Shown: piece after piece, positions 24,473-34,280 of the stretch
How the letters are laid out: every line of letters begins with the position of its first letter
Numbering within the stretch: position 1 is the first letter of the stretch
NCBI RefSeq assembly: GCF_022012335.1
Contig: NZ_JAKLTO010000004.1
Coordinates: forward strand, 1-64,000
Source: Flavobacterium sp. SM15
Lineage (GTDB): Bacteria > Bacteroidota > Bacteroidia > Flavobacteriales > Flavobacteriaceae
Reading direction: 5' to 3'
DNA: 64,000 nucleotides
The notes under the pieces: model-generated
What the model was told of the DNA's origin: nothing
What the model saw: the letters and a program-made list of their open reading frames with translations, nothing else
Database searches by the model: none
Program-made: the position numbers and the translations under genes

Positions 24473-26617
24473 ATGAAAAAACTTTATTCTTTCCTGTTGG
24501 TGTGTTGTACGATAACAATTTCACAGGCTCAAGTTATTAATTTCCCTGATGCTAATTTTAAAGCGAAATTATTACAATCCGCACCTGGTAATACTATAGC
24601 CTACGGTAATAATACAAACATTGCAATTGATGCAAATGGCGATGGAGAGATTACCCAAGCTGAAGCATCGATTGTTACAGGATTAAAAATTAGCAATGCT
24701 AATATTTCAGATCTTTCGGGAATAAATTTTTTTACAGGTTTAATTACTTTAGATTGTGATCACAATCAATTATCAAGTATAGATGTATCAAGCCTTACGA
24801 ATCTTCAAACTCTAAATTGTAGCAATAACCAATTGTTGAGTTTAAACGGTTTAAGTCAAACTAATCTCGGCAGTTTAAAATGTCATTACAATCAGCTTAC
24901 AAGCCTTAATGTTGCTGGGGTGGAGAATTTGACGCTGTTACATTGTTATAATAATCGGTTAACGAATATTGATGTATCTGGTTTAGTATTAGGTTTTTTT
25001 AATTGTAGTAACAACTTGCTAACTTCGCTTGATTTTACGGGTACTTATTTTGATTTTTTTTCCTGTTCTAATAATAATCTAAATTCAATTAATTTAAAAA
25101 ATGGCATCAGGAATCAAGCTGTTTTTTTTGATATTCAAAATAACCCTAATCTTCAACATGTTTGTGTTGATGATATCGAGCAAGAAGCTTTTCAGATTAG
25201 AGTAATACAACAAGGTTATACTAATTGTAGTGTTAATTCGTATTGTTCTTTTGTTCCCGGTGGAACTACTTATAGAATTGAAGGTACTTCGAAATTTGAT
25301 TCTAACTATAATACAAGTTGTGAAGCATCAGATGCAATTTTTTCTAATTTAAAATATTCTGTTACAGATGGAACTACTTCGGGAGTTTATATCGGATATC
25401 CTTCCGGAAATTATTCGATACCGGTTTTGGCGGGTACACATACCATAACCCCTGTTTTAGAAAATCCTACTTATTTTAATGTTTCACCTGTATCAACATC
25501 CGTTACATTTCCAACACAAGCAAGTCCTTTTTCTCAGGATTTTTGTGTGAAAGCGAATGGTGTTCATCCAGATTTAGAGACTGTAATAGTACCATTGATG
25601 CCAGCAAGACCTGGTTTTAGCAGTGAGTATGCTTTGCTTTACCGAAATAAGGGAAATCAGGTGCAATCAGGTTCAATTGCATTAACTTTTGACGATTCAA
25701 AGATGGATGTTATTGATGCAGCTCCGATAGTCAATTCACAAGCTTTAAATACTTTAAGCTGGAATTACACTAATTTACTGCCTTATGAAAAAAGAGTAAT
25801 TAGAGTTAAAATGCGTATCAATGCTCCAACAGATACACCGGCGGTTAATGCTGGAGATCAATTGGGTTTTACTGTTGCACTTAGCCCAATAGTTGCAGAT
25901 GAAACACCACAGGATAATACTTTTGTATTTAATCAAATAGTAGTAAATTCTTTTGATCCAAACGATAAAACTTGTTTGCAAGGAAATGCTTTGGCGTTAA
26001 ACGAAGTAGGGAAGTATGTGCATTACATGATTCGTTTTGAAAATACAGGAACTTATCCAGCAGAAAACATCGTGGTAAAAGACATGATCGACACTAATAA
26101 GTTTGATGTTAATTCAATTGTTCCAATTAAAGGTAGTCACAATTATTTTACAAGAATCAAGGATGATAAAGTAGAATTTATTTTCGAAAACATTAATCTT
26201 CCTTTTGATGATGCAAATAATGACGGTTATGTTGTGTTTAAAATTAAGACCAAACCTACTTTGGTAGAAGGAGATACTTTCAGTAATTCAGCAAGCATTT
26301 ATTTTGATTACAACTTACCGATTATAACAAATACAGCTGTAACTACAATTCAAGCATTAAGTAATCAGGATTTTGATTATGGATATTATTTCGCGGTATA
26401 TCCAAACCCAATAAACGATGTATTGAATATTGAAACCAAACAAACTATTAAAATAAGTTCGATAAATATTTACAACGCTTTAGGTCAGTTGGTTCTGGTT
26501 ATTCCGAATGCACAGAATGTAAATAAAGTAGATGTTTCAAGTTTATCGGCTGGAAACTATTTTATTAAAATTAATTCTAATAAAGGAACAGCTAATACGA
26601 AGTTTATTAAAAATTAA
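24473..26617 (+). CDS. LRR surface protein with T9SS type A sorting domain (array gene 5)
   Basis: This 714-residue protein is the last and shortest of the array. It has a signal peptide (ending SQAQ), an EF-hand-like loop D53-A-N-G-D-G-E to E64, and about seven LRRs. A YCSFVPGG segment with NYNTSCEASD, the NSFDPNDKTC domain and a type A sorting tail (YPNPINDVLNIE) follow. Its DNA is the most diverged of the five at the 3' end, so it has taken least part in recent exchange. The -7 element is poor: AATATTTG at 24450-24457. Predicted T9SS-secreted surface protein of unknown ligand. Confidence 0.87.
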   Translation: MKKLYSFLLVCCTITISQAQVINFPDANFKAKLLQSAPGNTIAYGNNTNIAIDANGDGEITQAEASIVTGLKISNANISDLSGINFFTGLITLDCDHNQLSSIDVSSLTNLQTLNCSNNQLLSLNGLSQTNLGSLKCHYNQLTSLNVAGVENLTLLHCYNNRLTNIDVSGLVLGFFNCSNNLLTSLDFTGTYFDFFSCSNNNLNSINLKNGIRNQAVFFDIQNNPNLQHVCVDDIEQEAFQIRVIQQGYTNCSVNSYCSFVPGGTTYRIEGTSKFDSNYNTSCEASDAIFSNLKYSVTDGTTSGVYIGYPSGNYSIPVLAGTHTITPVLENPTYFNVSPVSTSVTFPTQASPFSQDFCVKANGVHPDLETVIVPLMPARPGFSSEYALLYRNKGNQVQSGSIALTFDDSKMDVIDAAPIVNSQALNTLSWNYTNLLPYEKRVIRVKMRINAPTDTPAVNAGDQLGFTVALSPIVADETPQDNTFVFNQIVVNSFDPNDKTCLQGNALALNEVGKYVHYMIRFENTGTYPAENIVVKDMIDTNKFDVNSIVPIKGSHNYFTRIKDDKVEFIFENINLPFDDANNDGYVVFKIKTKPTLVEGDTFSNSASIYFDYNLPIITNTAVTTIQALSNQDFDYGYYFAVYPNPINDVLNIETKQTIKISSINIYNALGQLVLVIPNAQNVNKVDVSSLSAGNYFIKINSNKGTANTKFIKN

Positions 26618-26641
26618 CTTTAGTTAATTTCATACTTCCTG

Positions 26642-26673
26642 TCCCGATTGCAAATTGTAGTCGGGATTTTTTT
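26642..26673 (+). terminator. terminator of LRR gene 5
   Basis: TCCCGA (26642-26647) pairs with TCGGGA (26661-26666), then seven T. It separates the array from the convergent gene. Confidence 0.85.
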
Positions 26674-26681
26674 GCTTTAAG

Positions 26682-27404
26682 TTATCCTCCAAAATTACTA
26701 TTCCAGATATTGATGTTGAAGTTTTTGCCATGCGATACTCCATAATACAAACCTACAGCACACCAATATTTAAAAATGAACAGGAATGAAACAAATTTCA
26801 TGGTACCATTCATTTCAATGCCGTAAAATTTATCAGGAAGTAATGCACTGCAAATAAAGCTGACTACCATAAAGAACAATAAAAGATTTGGCAAGTTTCT
26901 AAAAGGTAACACAAGCCACTTTCTTAGAGGGTGTAAATCGTTACCCCATTTATGTATCAGATAATAATAATCATTTCCAATAGGAGCAAAGAGAATCGGA
27001 TCATCGTATCGTTTTAACTGAAATACTTTGGAAGGTGCCATTAGTTTAAACCCTTCCAATTGAATTTGATGTTGTTTTTCCAGATATTTGATTTGTGTGA
27101 TTACTTCTTCTGGAAAAGGCACTTTGTATAAATGGCTGTCTAAAAAACGCAAACGGTATTCGATGCAGGTTTCTTTTATTTGTTTTATGTGAAAGATTCT
27201 TTCAGTTTTCAGCAAATCGAATTCGAAGGCATTGAAGTTTTTTTCAGATTTAGAATACAGTTTCTTTCTAATGACAATTCGTTTGTCTTCCTCTTTAGCC
27301 AGTAAAAGCCTTACGGTTTCTAATTGATCCGATATTGTTCCTGAATTACTGCGTTTAGTAATCAGTTTTTCATGAATATTTGTCTTTTTTAGAAGCATCA
27401 TCAT
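26682..27404 (-). CDS. uncharacterised two-TM protein
   Basis: I do not recognise a family for this 240-residue protein. The first 170 residues are hydrophilic and charged, with no signal peptide. Two hydrophobic segments follow near LPNLLLFFMVVSFICSALL (about 170-188) and MKFVSFLFIFKYWCAVGLYYG (about 202-222), so the N-terminal domain probably faces the cytoplasm. It lies downstream of pheT on the same strand but beyond a good terminator, so it is likely transcribed separately. The first three codons are all Met, and the exact start is uncertain. Confidence 0.65.
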   Translation of the reverse strand: MMMLLKKTNIHEKLITKRSNSGTISDQLETVRLLLAKEEDKRIVIRKKLYSKSEKNFNAFEFDLLKTERIFHIKQIKETCIEYRLRFLDSHLYKVPFPEEVITQIKYLEKQHQIQLEGFKLMAPSKVFQLKRYDDPILFAPIGNDYYYLIHKWGNDLHPLRKWLVLPFRNLPNLLLFFMVVSFICSALLPDKFYGIEMNGTMKFVSFLFIFKYWCAVGLYYGVSHGKNFNINIWNSNFGG

Positions 27405-27471
27405 GAATATTATGATTACTCTAATTTAGTTATTTGTTTGCTGAAAATCAAGTAAATATGTGAGTATTTAT

Positions 27472-27508
27472 AAAATAAAATCCTGCAAAGTACTTGACTT
27501 GCAGGATT
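27472..27508 (-). terminator. intrinsic terminator of pheT
   Basis: On the minus strand AATCCTGCAA pairs with TTGCAGGATT around a 10-nt loop, then a T-rich tract. Confidence 0.88.
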
Positions 27509-27534
27509 CTTAAATATGCTTTTTTTAAAAGATA

Positions 27535-29961
27535 TTATCTTAAGGTTGCCCCAATCTCTTTTTCAAAATTTTGCTGTAATTTGCTCATGATTTTGTCAAT
27601 TTGAGCATCAGTAAGCGTTTTGGAATTGTCTTGAAGCATAAAACTTACAGCATACGATTTTTTTCCTTCCGGTAGGTTTGTGCCTTCATAAACATCAAAC
27701 AAATTGATATCCTTCAGAAGCGATTTTTCAGTTTGTTTAGCAATAGAATAAACCTGTTCAAATTGAATTGAAGAATCTACCAGCAAAGCCAAATCACGTC
27801 TAACTTCCGGATATTTTGGTATTTCAACAAATTTAATTTTAGTCGAAATTAATTTCAGGATTTCCCCCCAGTTAAAATCTGCAAATAAAACTTCCTGTTT
27901 AATATCGAAATGTTTCAGTATTGATTTTTTTACGGTACCGAATTCTACAAGAATTTCTTTTCCTGTCGAATAAGCAATACCTTCAGCAAAAACATCATTA
28001 TCAAGAGGTTGACTGGTCGTTTTTTCTAATCCTAATCGTGATAAAATAGCATTAACATATCCTTTGAACAAGAAGAAATCCGAAGGTTTTTCAGAGGAAT
28101 TCCAATTCTCCATTTGCCTGTTTCCGGTTACTAATAGAGTCAAATGCTTATTTTCTTCATAACCTGAAGGCATTTTGTGGTAACTTTTTCCGAATTCAAA
28201 TAATTTTAAATCTGACTTTTTTCGGTTGATGTTATACGAAACTGCTTCCAATCCACTGAAAAGCAACGATTGACGCATAGCAGATAAATCGTTACTTAAC
28301 GGATTAAGCATCAGTACATTGAATTCTTCTTTTAATTTGTCCGACAACTTGATATAGTCTGGAGAGGTTAAAGAATTCGCCATCATTTCATTAAAACCCT
28401 GTGAAACCAATTGATTAGCAATAAGGTTTTGAATTTTATAATCTTCTGTTCTTGATGAGTTTGAAATGGAAGCATTTAGTTTTGTGGTAAAACCAATGTT
28501 GTTGTATCCGTAAACTCTCAAAATTTCTTCAATTACATCGATTTCACGCTGAACATCCACACGGTACGCAGGAATAACCAAACCTAATCCGGCATCAGAA
28601 ACACTGTTTACTTTTATGTCTAACGACACCAATATTTTTTTGATTGTTTCTTTAGGGATTTCCTGTCCGATGATTTTATTTACGTTGTTGAAGTTCAATA
28701 AAACTGAGAAATCTTCAATTTTTTTAGGGTAAATATCGATAGGATCTGAAGTGATTTCTCCTCCGGCAACTTCCTGAATTAATAGGGCAGCACGTTTTAG
28801 AGCATATTCAGTAATAGTTGGGTCGATTCCTCTTTCAAAACGAAAAGAAGCATCTGTACTTAAGGTATGACGTTTTGCAGTCTTACGAATGGAAACCGGG
28901 TTGAAATAGGCACTTTCAAGGAAAATAGCGTTTGTGTTTTCAGTAACTCCCGAGTTTTTACCTCCGAAAACACCAGCAATACACATTGGGCCACTTTCGT
29001 CGCAAATCATTAAATCTTCTTCGTGTAGAATTCGTTCGACCTCATCAAGGGTAACGAATTTGGTTCCCGCCGGCATTGTCTTAACAACAACTTTACTTCC
29101 TTTTATTTTCGCTGCATCAAAAGCGTGTAACGGCTGTCCTAATTCGTGTAAAACATAATTAGTAACGTCTACAATATTGTTTTTTGGAGTTAAACCGATT
29201 GCTTTCAAACGGTTCTGTAACCAGCTTGGTGATGGTTTTACAGTGATTCCTGAAATGGTAACCCCGCAGTATCTCGGTGCTAATTTTGAATCTTCAACTT
29301 TAACGTCTACTTTCAGGGTACGTTTTTCAACTTTGAATTTACTTACCGAAGGCGTCATCAATTCGGTGTGATTCACTCCTTTTTGAATTAAACCTGCTCG
29401 TAGATCACGGGCAACACCCCAATGGCTCATTGCATCGGCGCGGTTTGGAGTCAATCCGATTTCGAAAACTTCATCGGTTTCAATGTTGAATACTTTGGAA
29501 GCCGGAGTTCCCGGAACCAGTTTTTCATCTAAAACCATGATTCCGTCATGACCTTCACCTAGACCCAATTCGTCTTCGGCACAAATCATTCCATGACTTT
29601 CTTCCCCTCGGATTTTTCCTTTTTTAATCTCGAAAGCGTTTCCTTCTTTGTCATACAATTTGGTTCCGATGGTAGCCACAGGTACTTTCTGACCAACAGC
29701 TACATTTGGAGCCCCACAAACAATTTGCACTGGTGCTTCCGCTCCAATATCTACAGTGGTTACTCTTAATTTATCGGCATTGGAATGTTGAACGCAGGTA
29801 AGAACATGTCCTACCACAACACCTTCAAGTCCTCCTTTAAGGCTTTCGTATTTATCAACGCCTTCTACTTCAAGACCTAAATCGGTCAATAATGCAGAGG
29901 TTTCTTCCGAATTCCAATCTAATTTTATGAATTGTTTTAACCAATTGTAGGATATGCGCAT
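27535..29961 (-). CDS. pheT: phenylalanine-tRNA ligase beta subunit
   Basis: This 808-residue protein pairs with PheS to charge tRNA-Phe. Order: N-terminal MRISYNWLKQFI; tRNA-binding (EMAP-like) domain around VVVGHVLTCVQHSNADKLRV; B3/B4 editing domain; B5 domain around residues 400-480; and the C-terminal ferredoxin-fold anticodon-binding domain beginning near YPEVRRDLALLVD. It is full length. pheS is not in the window, so the two subunits are encoded apart here. A consensus promoter lies about 25 nt upstream and a terminator follows, so it is monocistronic. Confidence 0.97.
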   Translation of the reverse strand: MRISYNWLKQFIKLDWNSEETSALLTDLGLEVEGVDKYESLKGGLEGVVVGHVLTCVQHSNADKLRVTTVDIGAEAPVQIVCGAPNVAVGQKVPVATIGTKLYDKEGNAFEIKKGKIRGEESHGMICAEDELGLGEGHDGIMVLDEKLVPGTPASKVFNIETDEVFEIGLTPNRADAMSHWGVARDLRAGLIQKGVNHTELMTPSVSKFKVEKRTLKVDVKVEDSKLAPRYCGVTISGITVKPSPSWLQNRLKAIGLTPKNNIVDVTNYVLHELGQPLHAFDAAKIKGSKVVVKTMPAGTKFVTLDEVERILHEEDLMICDESGPMCIAGVFGGKNSGVTENTNAIFLESAYFNPVSIRKTAKRHTLSTDASFRFERGIDPTITEYALKRAALLIQEVAGGEITSDPIDIYPKKIEDFSVLLNFNNVNKIIGQEIPKETIKKILVSLDIKVNSVSDAGLGLVIPAYRVDVQREIDVIEEILRVYGYNNIGFTTKLNASISNSSRTEDYKIQNLIANQLVSQGFNEMMANSLTSPDYIKLSDKLKEEFNVLMLNPLSNDLSAMRQSLLFSGLEAVSYNINRKKSDLKLFEFGKSYHKMPSGYEENKHLTLLVTGNRQMENWNSSEKPSDFFLFKGYVNAILSRLGLEKTTSQPLDNDVFAEGIAYSTGKEILVEFGTVKKSILKHFDIKQEVLFADFNWGEILKLISTKIKFVEIPKYPEVRRDLALLVDSSIQFEQVYSIAKQTEKSLLKDINLFDVYEGTNLPEGKKSYAVSFMLQDNSKTLTDAQIDKIMSKLQQNFEKEIGATLR

Positions 29962-29985
29962 TTCTGTATCGTTTTAATAAGTGTG

Positions 29986-30016
29986 CAAAGATAAGTATAA
30001 TTCGATAATGAATCAA
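29986..30016 (-). promoter_or_regulatory. promoter of pheT
   Basis: On the minus strand TTG (30014-30016), 20 nt, then TATCTTTG (29986-29993), a full consensus match. Confidence 0.75.
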
Positions 30017-30040
30017 TTTGATTTTTAATTGAAAGCACTT

Positions 30041-30976
30041 CTAATAAATGTGGCACGAGCACTTTTCGCTATTATTGTTTTCGAGGGTGTAACTTAAAAA
30101 GAAAGTATGAATGCCGTTATTGTAATTACTGAAATTATTGATCGAGTAATCGTAAGCATAACCGGCCTTTAAATTTTCTAAAACTTTAACGCCAAAAAAA
30201 GCACCTATGCTTGAGTTGTATTCAAAATTGATTCCGCCCAGGTATTTTTCTCTCCAATTCAAATTTAATGAAGACATCACGCTAATCGGTGCGCCTTCTG
30301 TGACTCTTGTAAGAATTGCAGGTGTTAATGTAAACTCGTGATCGAGTGTTAGTTTATAGCCGGTAGTTAGATAATAATATCCTTTTCTTTTTGCATAAAC
30401 ATAGGCAAACGAGGGATTGTAATATTTTGTTGTAAGCAGATTAGGAGTTGAGACACCGATGTAAAACTTCTCGTTATATAGATTAAATCCAACTCCAAGA
30501 ACCGGTGTTAGATTTTGTGTTTTGTCGTAACCGTAAATGTCTTCTTCAGGATGCTGTCTTTTTAACAAGTTGATATCAAGTATGTTGGAATGTAATCCAG
30601 CTTTTAGCCCTAATGCAAGTTTATAATTATTGTTTAAATCTAAATAATGGGCATAATTTCCATCGATGTTATATTCTCTTACAGGTCCAGCCGTATCGTT
30701 ATAGAAGCTTACACCTAAACCTGTTTTGCTTTCAGGTAATTTTGTATGAGCTGATAAGTATTGTGTATTTGGTGCTCCTTCAAAACCATACCATTGTGTA
30801 GAATGAATTCCTATAATATAAAACCCGTCTGCAGAACCGGCAAAAGCTGGATTGTATTGTAAAGGATTGTAATTAAAAATGGAAAGTTTCGGGTCGTTTT
30901 GGGACCAAACGGAATTGCTTAATAGGGTAATGGAAACAATTACCAAATGAAGGATGTTCTTGAAAAAGTTATTCAT
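30041..30976 (-). CDS. PorP/SprF family type IX secretion system membrane protein
   Basis: This 311-residue outer-membrane protein has a signal peptide (ending VWSQ) and the family hallmark NPLQYNPAFAGSADGFYI directly after it, followed by an alternating beta-barrel pattern to the C-terminus. In Flavobacterium, SprF-type proteins are encoded beside a large cargo protein and help that particular partner through T9SS. That matches this arrangement: its ATG overlaps the 3' end of the type B cargo gene by 8 nt. Start 30976 is preferred because the longer frame would run 12 codons back into the partner gene before the signal peptide. Confidence 0.88.
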   Translation of the reverse strand: MNNFFKNILHLVIVSITLLSNSVWSQNDPKLSIFNYNPLQYNPAFAGSADGFYIIGIHSTQWYGFEGAPNTQYLSAHTKLPESKTGLGVSFYNDTAGPVREYNIDGNYAHYLDLNNNYKLALGLKAGLHSNILDINLLKRQHPEEDIYGYDKTQNLTPVLGVGFNLYNEKFYIGVSTPNLLTTKYYNPSFAYVYAKRKGYYYLTTGYKLTLDHEFTLTPAILTRVTEGAPISVMSSLNLNWREKYLGGINFEYNSSIGAFFGVKVLENLKAGYAYDYSINNFSNYNNGIHTFFLSYTLENNNSEKCSCHIY

Positions 30977-33158
30977 TATTGGTAATATATAGGAATCCTT
31001 TTTTGGTGTCATTAATAAGCGAATTATTACCAGTGTAAGTAATAATGTAGTAATAGGTTCCGGTTGGTAACTTTTCGCCCTTTTTGTATATAGTTCCTGC
31101 GTTGGCTATTCCATAGAAAAGATTACCATCAATACCATAACGTTGAGTTTCATATACCAGTTGTCCGTAACGATTATAAATTTCAAGGGAGTTTTCTGGA
31201 AAGGACTCAATGTTTTTTATGGCTAAATAATCATTTAAATAATTATTGTCGATTGAAACCATATTGTAAATTTCAACCTGACAGGGTTTGAATTGCACTG
31301 TTATTACAAATCGATCACTGCTTTCACAACCAGTTATAGGATCAATCATAGATACATAGAAAGTACTGTCATCATTTACAATTTGATTTTCAGAAAGCGG
31401 CGTTGTTGAAGAAATGCTCTCATAAAACAGTAACCTTTTTTGAGTTATATTCAAATCTCTTATGGCAGGGCTGCTATCGTTGCATAATTTTAAATCATAA
31501 TCATCTGGAAGATCTGAGGTAAAGTCATCTACAATTACAGAAACGGCAAGCCTATTACTTTCACAGCCTTCAGAACTAGATTGTGAGGCAAAATAAGTGT
31601 TAGTTGTTAAAGGTGTTGTGGTTGCTAAAGGTGTTGTTGCGGTAGATGAGGAATACCATTTAATGGAATTTCCGGTTGCAATTAAATCAGAAATAGTAGG
31701 AACCTCTATTTTACAGAATTTTTGCAAAGTATTCCCTTGAGGCAATGGAACTGTTAAAACTTCTATGTTTACTGCTTTTCTTGGGCCTGGGCATCCGTTT
31801 GTTATGAGTGTGGAATAATAAGTTGTGTTTGTAAGTGGCTGATTAAAAGGTAAAGGTGTAAGCGAAGTCGGAGAGTTGTACCAAAGTAAATTTTGTCCGT
31901 TTGCATTAATGCTGGCTAACGTTAATGAATAGCTAAAGCAAAAAGTATAGTTTGCATCAAGAATTGGTTCAGGCAAACTGTTGACTCCAATTACAACATT
32001 TTTAGAAATGCTTGAGCTACAACCGCTTTCGGAAGTTACTGTGAGTTTAACCGTATAAGTTCCGGGAGTTGTAAAGATGTGGGAAGGATGCTGTTCGGTA
32101 GACTCTGTATCATCTCCAAAATCCCAATGATATCCTGTCACTACACCATTTACAATTGTTGATTGGTTATTAAAATTTATTGGGATCAGATTGGTATTGT
32201 TATTGTTGTTGCATGGAGCGGTCTCGTTAAAATTTGGAGTTATAATTGTTCGGTCGGTTAGTACTGCCTGGGTAGTTACTGGACAAGTATTGCCATTACT
32301 ATAAGCAATCATGTTACATTGGAATACGGATCCTACAGCATAATCGGCAAGAGGTAGTGTTATACTTTGTGATGGAGTTCCTATAGGTTGTCCTTGATAA
32401 AACCAATTATAGGATGCAAAACCATTTGGACCTGTTAAAGTAAAAGAATCGCCTTCGCTGCAAAGTCTTACGTTTGCTCTTAATGGAACACATTTTGCCG
32501 TTATATAAGCATATCCAAAATGTTCCTGATAAGCACAATCGCGTGTAATGAATTCTATGGATAAATTTTGTCCAATGTAAGGGGTTAAATCCAAACCTAC
32601 TGTTTTCCAGGGAAGCCAAGTAACGCCAGTTAGTTCACAAATTCTGAAATCTTGATTCGGTTGCCCTGCATATACATTGTAAACACCACAGGCTGGATTA
32701 ATAACATGGTTGTTAGAATCTAATACCCGCATGCTGAATCTTGGCTGTGCAGACATTGGATGTCCCGGATCCTCCAATACAACTGCATATTTATAGATAA
32801 AAAGAGCAGTGTCTTCAGTTACCGAAACATTGAAAACCAATTTTTCTGCTTCACCACCCCCCATTGAGTTTCCAAGTTTTGCTGAAAAATTTTCTCCGGG
32901 TGGAACGGAAGTAAGTTGGTTACAGGTATTATAATCCTGAAAAGGAGTAAGTATTATACCGTGCCTATCGTTTTCTAAAATTCCTTCATTCTGACCGGGT
33001 ATTTGATAGGTTCCATAATAGCCTGTCCAGCCAGTAAAATCACCTGCTGAAAAATCGGAATTATAACATTTTGATTGACTGCGCACAAAACTACATGTTG
33101 TTAGTATCAACAAGATGTAAGCTTTACAGAGTAATTTATTGTACCAATTCGATTTCAT
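30969..33158 (-). CDS. T9SS type B cargo protein with PKD domain (gliding motility-associated C-terminal domain)
   Basis: This 729-residue exported protein begins with a signal peptide (ending VRSQ). A beta-rich N-terminal domain with several cysteines follows, then an Ig/PKD domain around GYHWDFGDDTESTEQHPSHI, and several WYxS-type Ig-like repeats. The C-terminal type B sorting domain reads LEIYNRYGQLVYE and LPTGTYYYIITY. Type B cargo needs T9SS plus a PorP/SprF partner, and the partner gene overlaps its stop codon. A run of Asn (NNNNNTN) separates two domains. Likely an adhesin-like surface protein; it is much shorter than SprB and has no sign of SprB repeats. Confidence 0.85.
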   Translation of the reverse strand: MKSNWYNKLLCKAYILLILTTCSFVRSQSKCYNSDFSAGDFTGWTGYYGTYQIPGQNEGILENDRHGIILTPFQDYNTCNQLTSVPPGENFSAKLGNSMGGGEAEKLVFNVSVTEDTALFIYKYAVVLEDPGHPMSAQPRFSMRVLDSNNHVINPACGVYNVYAGQPNQDFRICELTGVTWLPWKTVGLDLTPYIGQNLSIEFITRDCAYQEHFGYAYITAKCVPLRANVRLCSEGDSFTLTGPNGFASYNWFYQGQPIGTPSQSITLPLADYAVGSVFQCNMIAYSNGNTCPVTTQAVLTDRTIITPNFNETAPCNNNNNTNLIPINFNNQSTIVNGVVTGYHWDFGDDTESTEQHPSHIFTTPGTYTVKLTVTSESGCSSSISKNVVIGVNSLPEPILDANYTFCFSYSLTLASINANGQNLLWYNSPTSLTPLPFNQPLTNTTYYSTLITNGCPGPRKAVNIEVLTVPLPQGNTLQKFCKIEVPTISDLIATGNSIKWYSSSTATTPLATTTPLTTNTYFASQSSSEGCESNRLAVSVIVDDFTSDLPDDYDLKLCNDSSPAIRDLNITQKRLLFYESISSTTPLSENQIVNDDSTFYVSMIDPITGCESSDRFVITVQFKPCQVEIYNMVSIDNNYLNDYLAIKNIESFPENSLEIYNRYGQLVYETQRYGIDGNLFYGIANAGTIYKKGEKLPTGTYYYIITYTGNNSLINDTKKGFLYITNNE

Positions 33159-33185
33159 AGGTTTATTCTTATACCACAAAAGACA

Positions 33186-33193
33186 CAAATATA
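33186..33193 (-). promoter_or_regulatory. -7 element of the type B cargo/PorP operon
   Basis: TATATTTG on the minus strand is a full -7 match about 30 nt upstream of the ATG. No -33 element is evident. Confidence 0.55.
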
Positions 33194-33254
33194 AGCTTTG
33201 TAACCTATTTAAGAAGTTAAAATATTTATAAATAAATCTGAAAAATTGAAGTTT

Positions 33255-34280
33255 TTATTTTTTAAGAAACGAAATCAGACCGTTAAAATAATTGTTCTGA
33301 TCATCATAAAAACACATATGGCTTCCGTTGGGACAGAACAAATAACGTCCTTTTGGAACTTGTCTTGACATGGCTTCCATGTGTTTTGGATCCATGGTGT
33401 CATATTTTGCACCGATAACCAGCGTTGGAATTGAAATGGTTTTTAATTTTTCAAAACAGCTCCATTTCTCCAGTTTCCCTGAAATACCAAATTCGCTTGG
33501 TCCCTGCATGGTCACGTATAGCGATTGATTCATTTTGGAGAAGGAGCGGTTCATAGGCTCCGGCCATTCTTTTATTGGTATTCTACAGATATGTTTATTG
33601 TAAAAATGCGGCATAAGCAACTCCATGTATTTTGGATTGGAAAAATCTTTTTTCGCTTCGATTTCCCTAATTTGTTTTAAAACTTCCGGATCCATTTGTT
33701 TGGCTAAAACTTCATCAGCATATTTTCCGTAGGCTGGAGCATCAGACATCATGTTGGAAATGATCAGGCCTTTCATGTTGTTTTGGTATTTCAACGCATA
33801 TTCCATCGCCAAAATACCTCCCCAGGAATGGCCAAGCAGATAAAAATTATCTTTTGTAAGATTCAATGCTTTACGAACCTGTTCAACTTCTTCCACATAG
33901 CGTGGTAAATCCCACATGGAAACATCATTCGGATTGTTTGAATTGCCACACCCTAACTGATCGTAATAAATAAATTCAATGCTTTCTGCGGGCAAGAAAC
34001 TTTCAAAACATTCGAAATACTCATGGGTACAACCGGGACCTCCATTTAATAATAAGAGTTTTATTTTCGGGTTATTGCCGATACGTTTTGTCCATACGTT
34101 GAATTTGCCTTTAGAGGTTTCAATCGGGATTACTTTTATACCTCCGGTTTGAATGGAATCATTGCTTTTTTGAAAGTAATTGTGTTTTTCGGCAATTTCT
34201 TTGGCTGCACTCTCTTTGCAATTACTCATGAATAATGATATCAGTAATGCAATCAACAAAATTGATGGTTTTCGTAGCAT
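33255..34280 (-). CDS. proline iminopeptidase-family hydrolase (S33), lipoprotein
   Basis: This 341-residue alpha/beta hydrolase belongs to the S33 prolyl aminopeptidase group. The oxyanion motif is NGGPGCTH (from residue 79), the nucleophile is S152 in GHSWGG, and the acid and base are in GAKYDTMDP and NGSHMCF. The N-terminus is a lipoprotein signal ending MSNC (C21), so it should act outside the cytoplasm on short peptides with N-terminal proline. I start at ATG 34280 because it places the signal correctly; the frame extends 15 codons upstream to 34325. It diverges from the aldehyde dehydrogenase gene. Confidence 0.85.
   Translation of the reverse strand: MLRKPSILLIALLISLFMSNCKESAAKEIAEKHNYFQKSNDSIQTGGIKVIPIETSKGKFNVWTKRIGNNPKIKLLLLNGGPGCTHEYFECFESFLPAESIEFIYYDQLGCGNSNNPNDVSMWDLPRYVEEVEQVRKALNLTKDNFYLLGHSWGGILAMEYALKYQNNMKGLIISNMMSDAPAYGKYADEVLAKQMDPEVLKQIREIEAKKDFSNPKYMELLMPHFYNKHICRIPIKEWPEPMNRSFSKMNQSLYVTMQGPSEFGISGKLEKWSCFEKLKTISIPTLVIGAKYDTMDPKHMEAMSRQVPKGRYLFCPNGSHMCFYDDQNNYFNGLISFLKK

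Noticed and set aside
14000-25100. CRISPR-like periodic repeats
   Set aside because: The periodicity is 63 nt of coding LRR with no constant repeat and spacer pattern.
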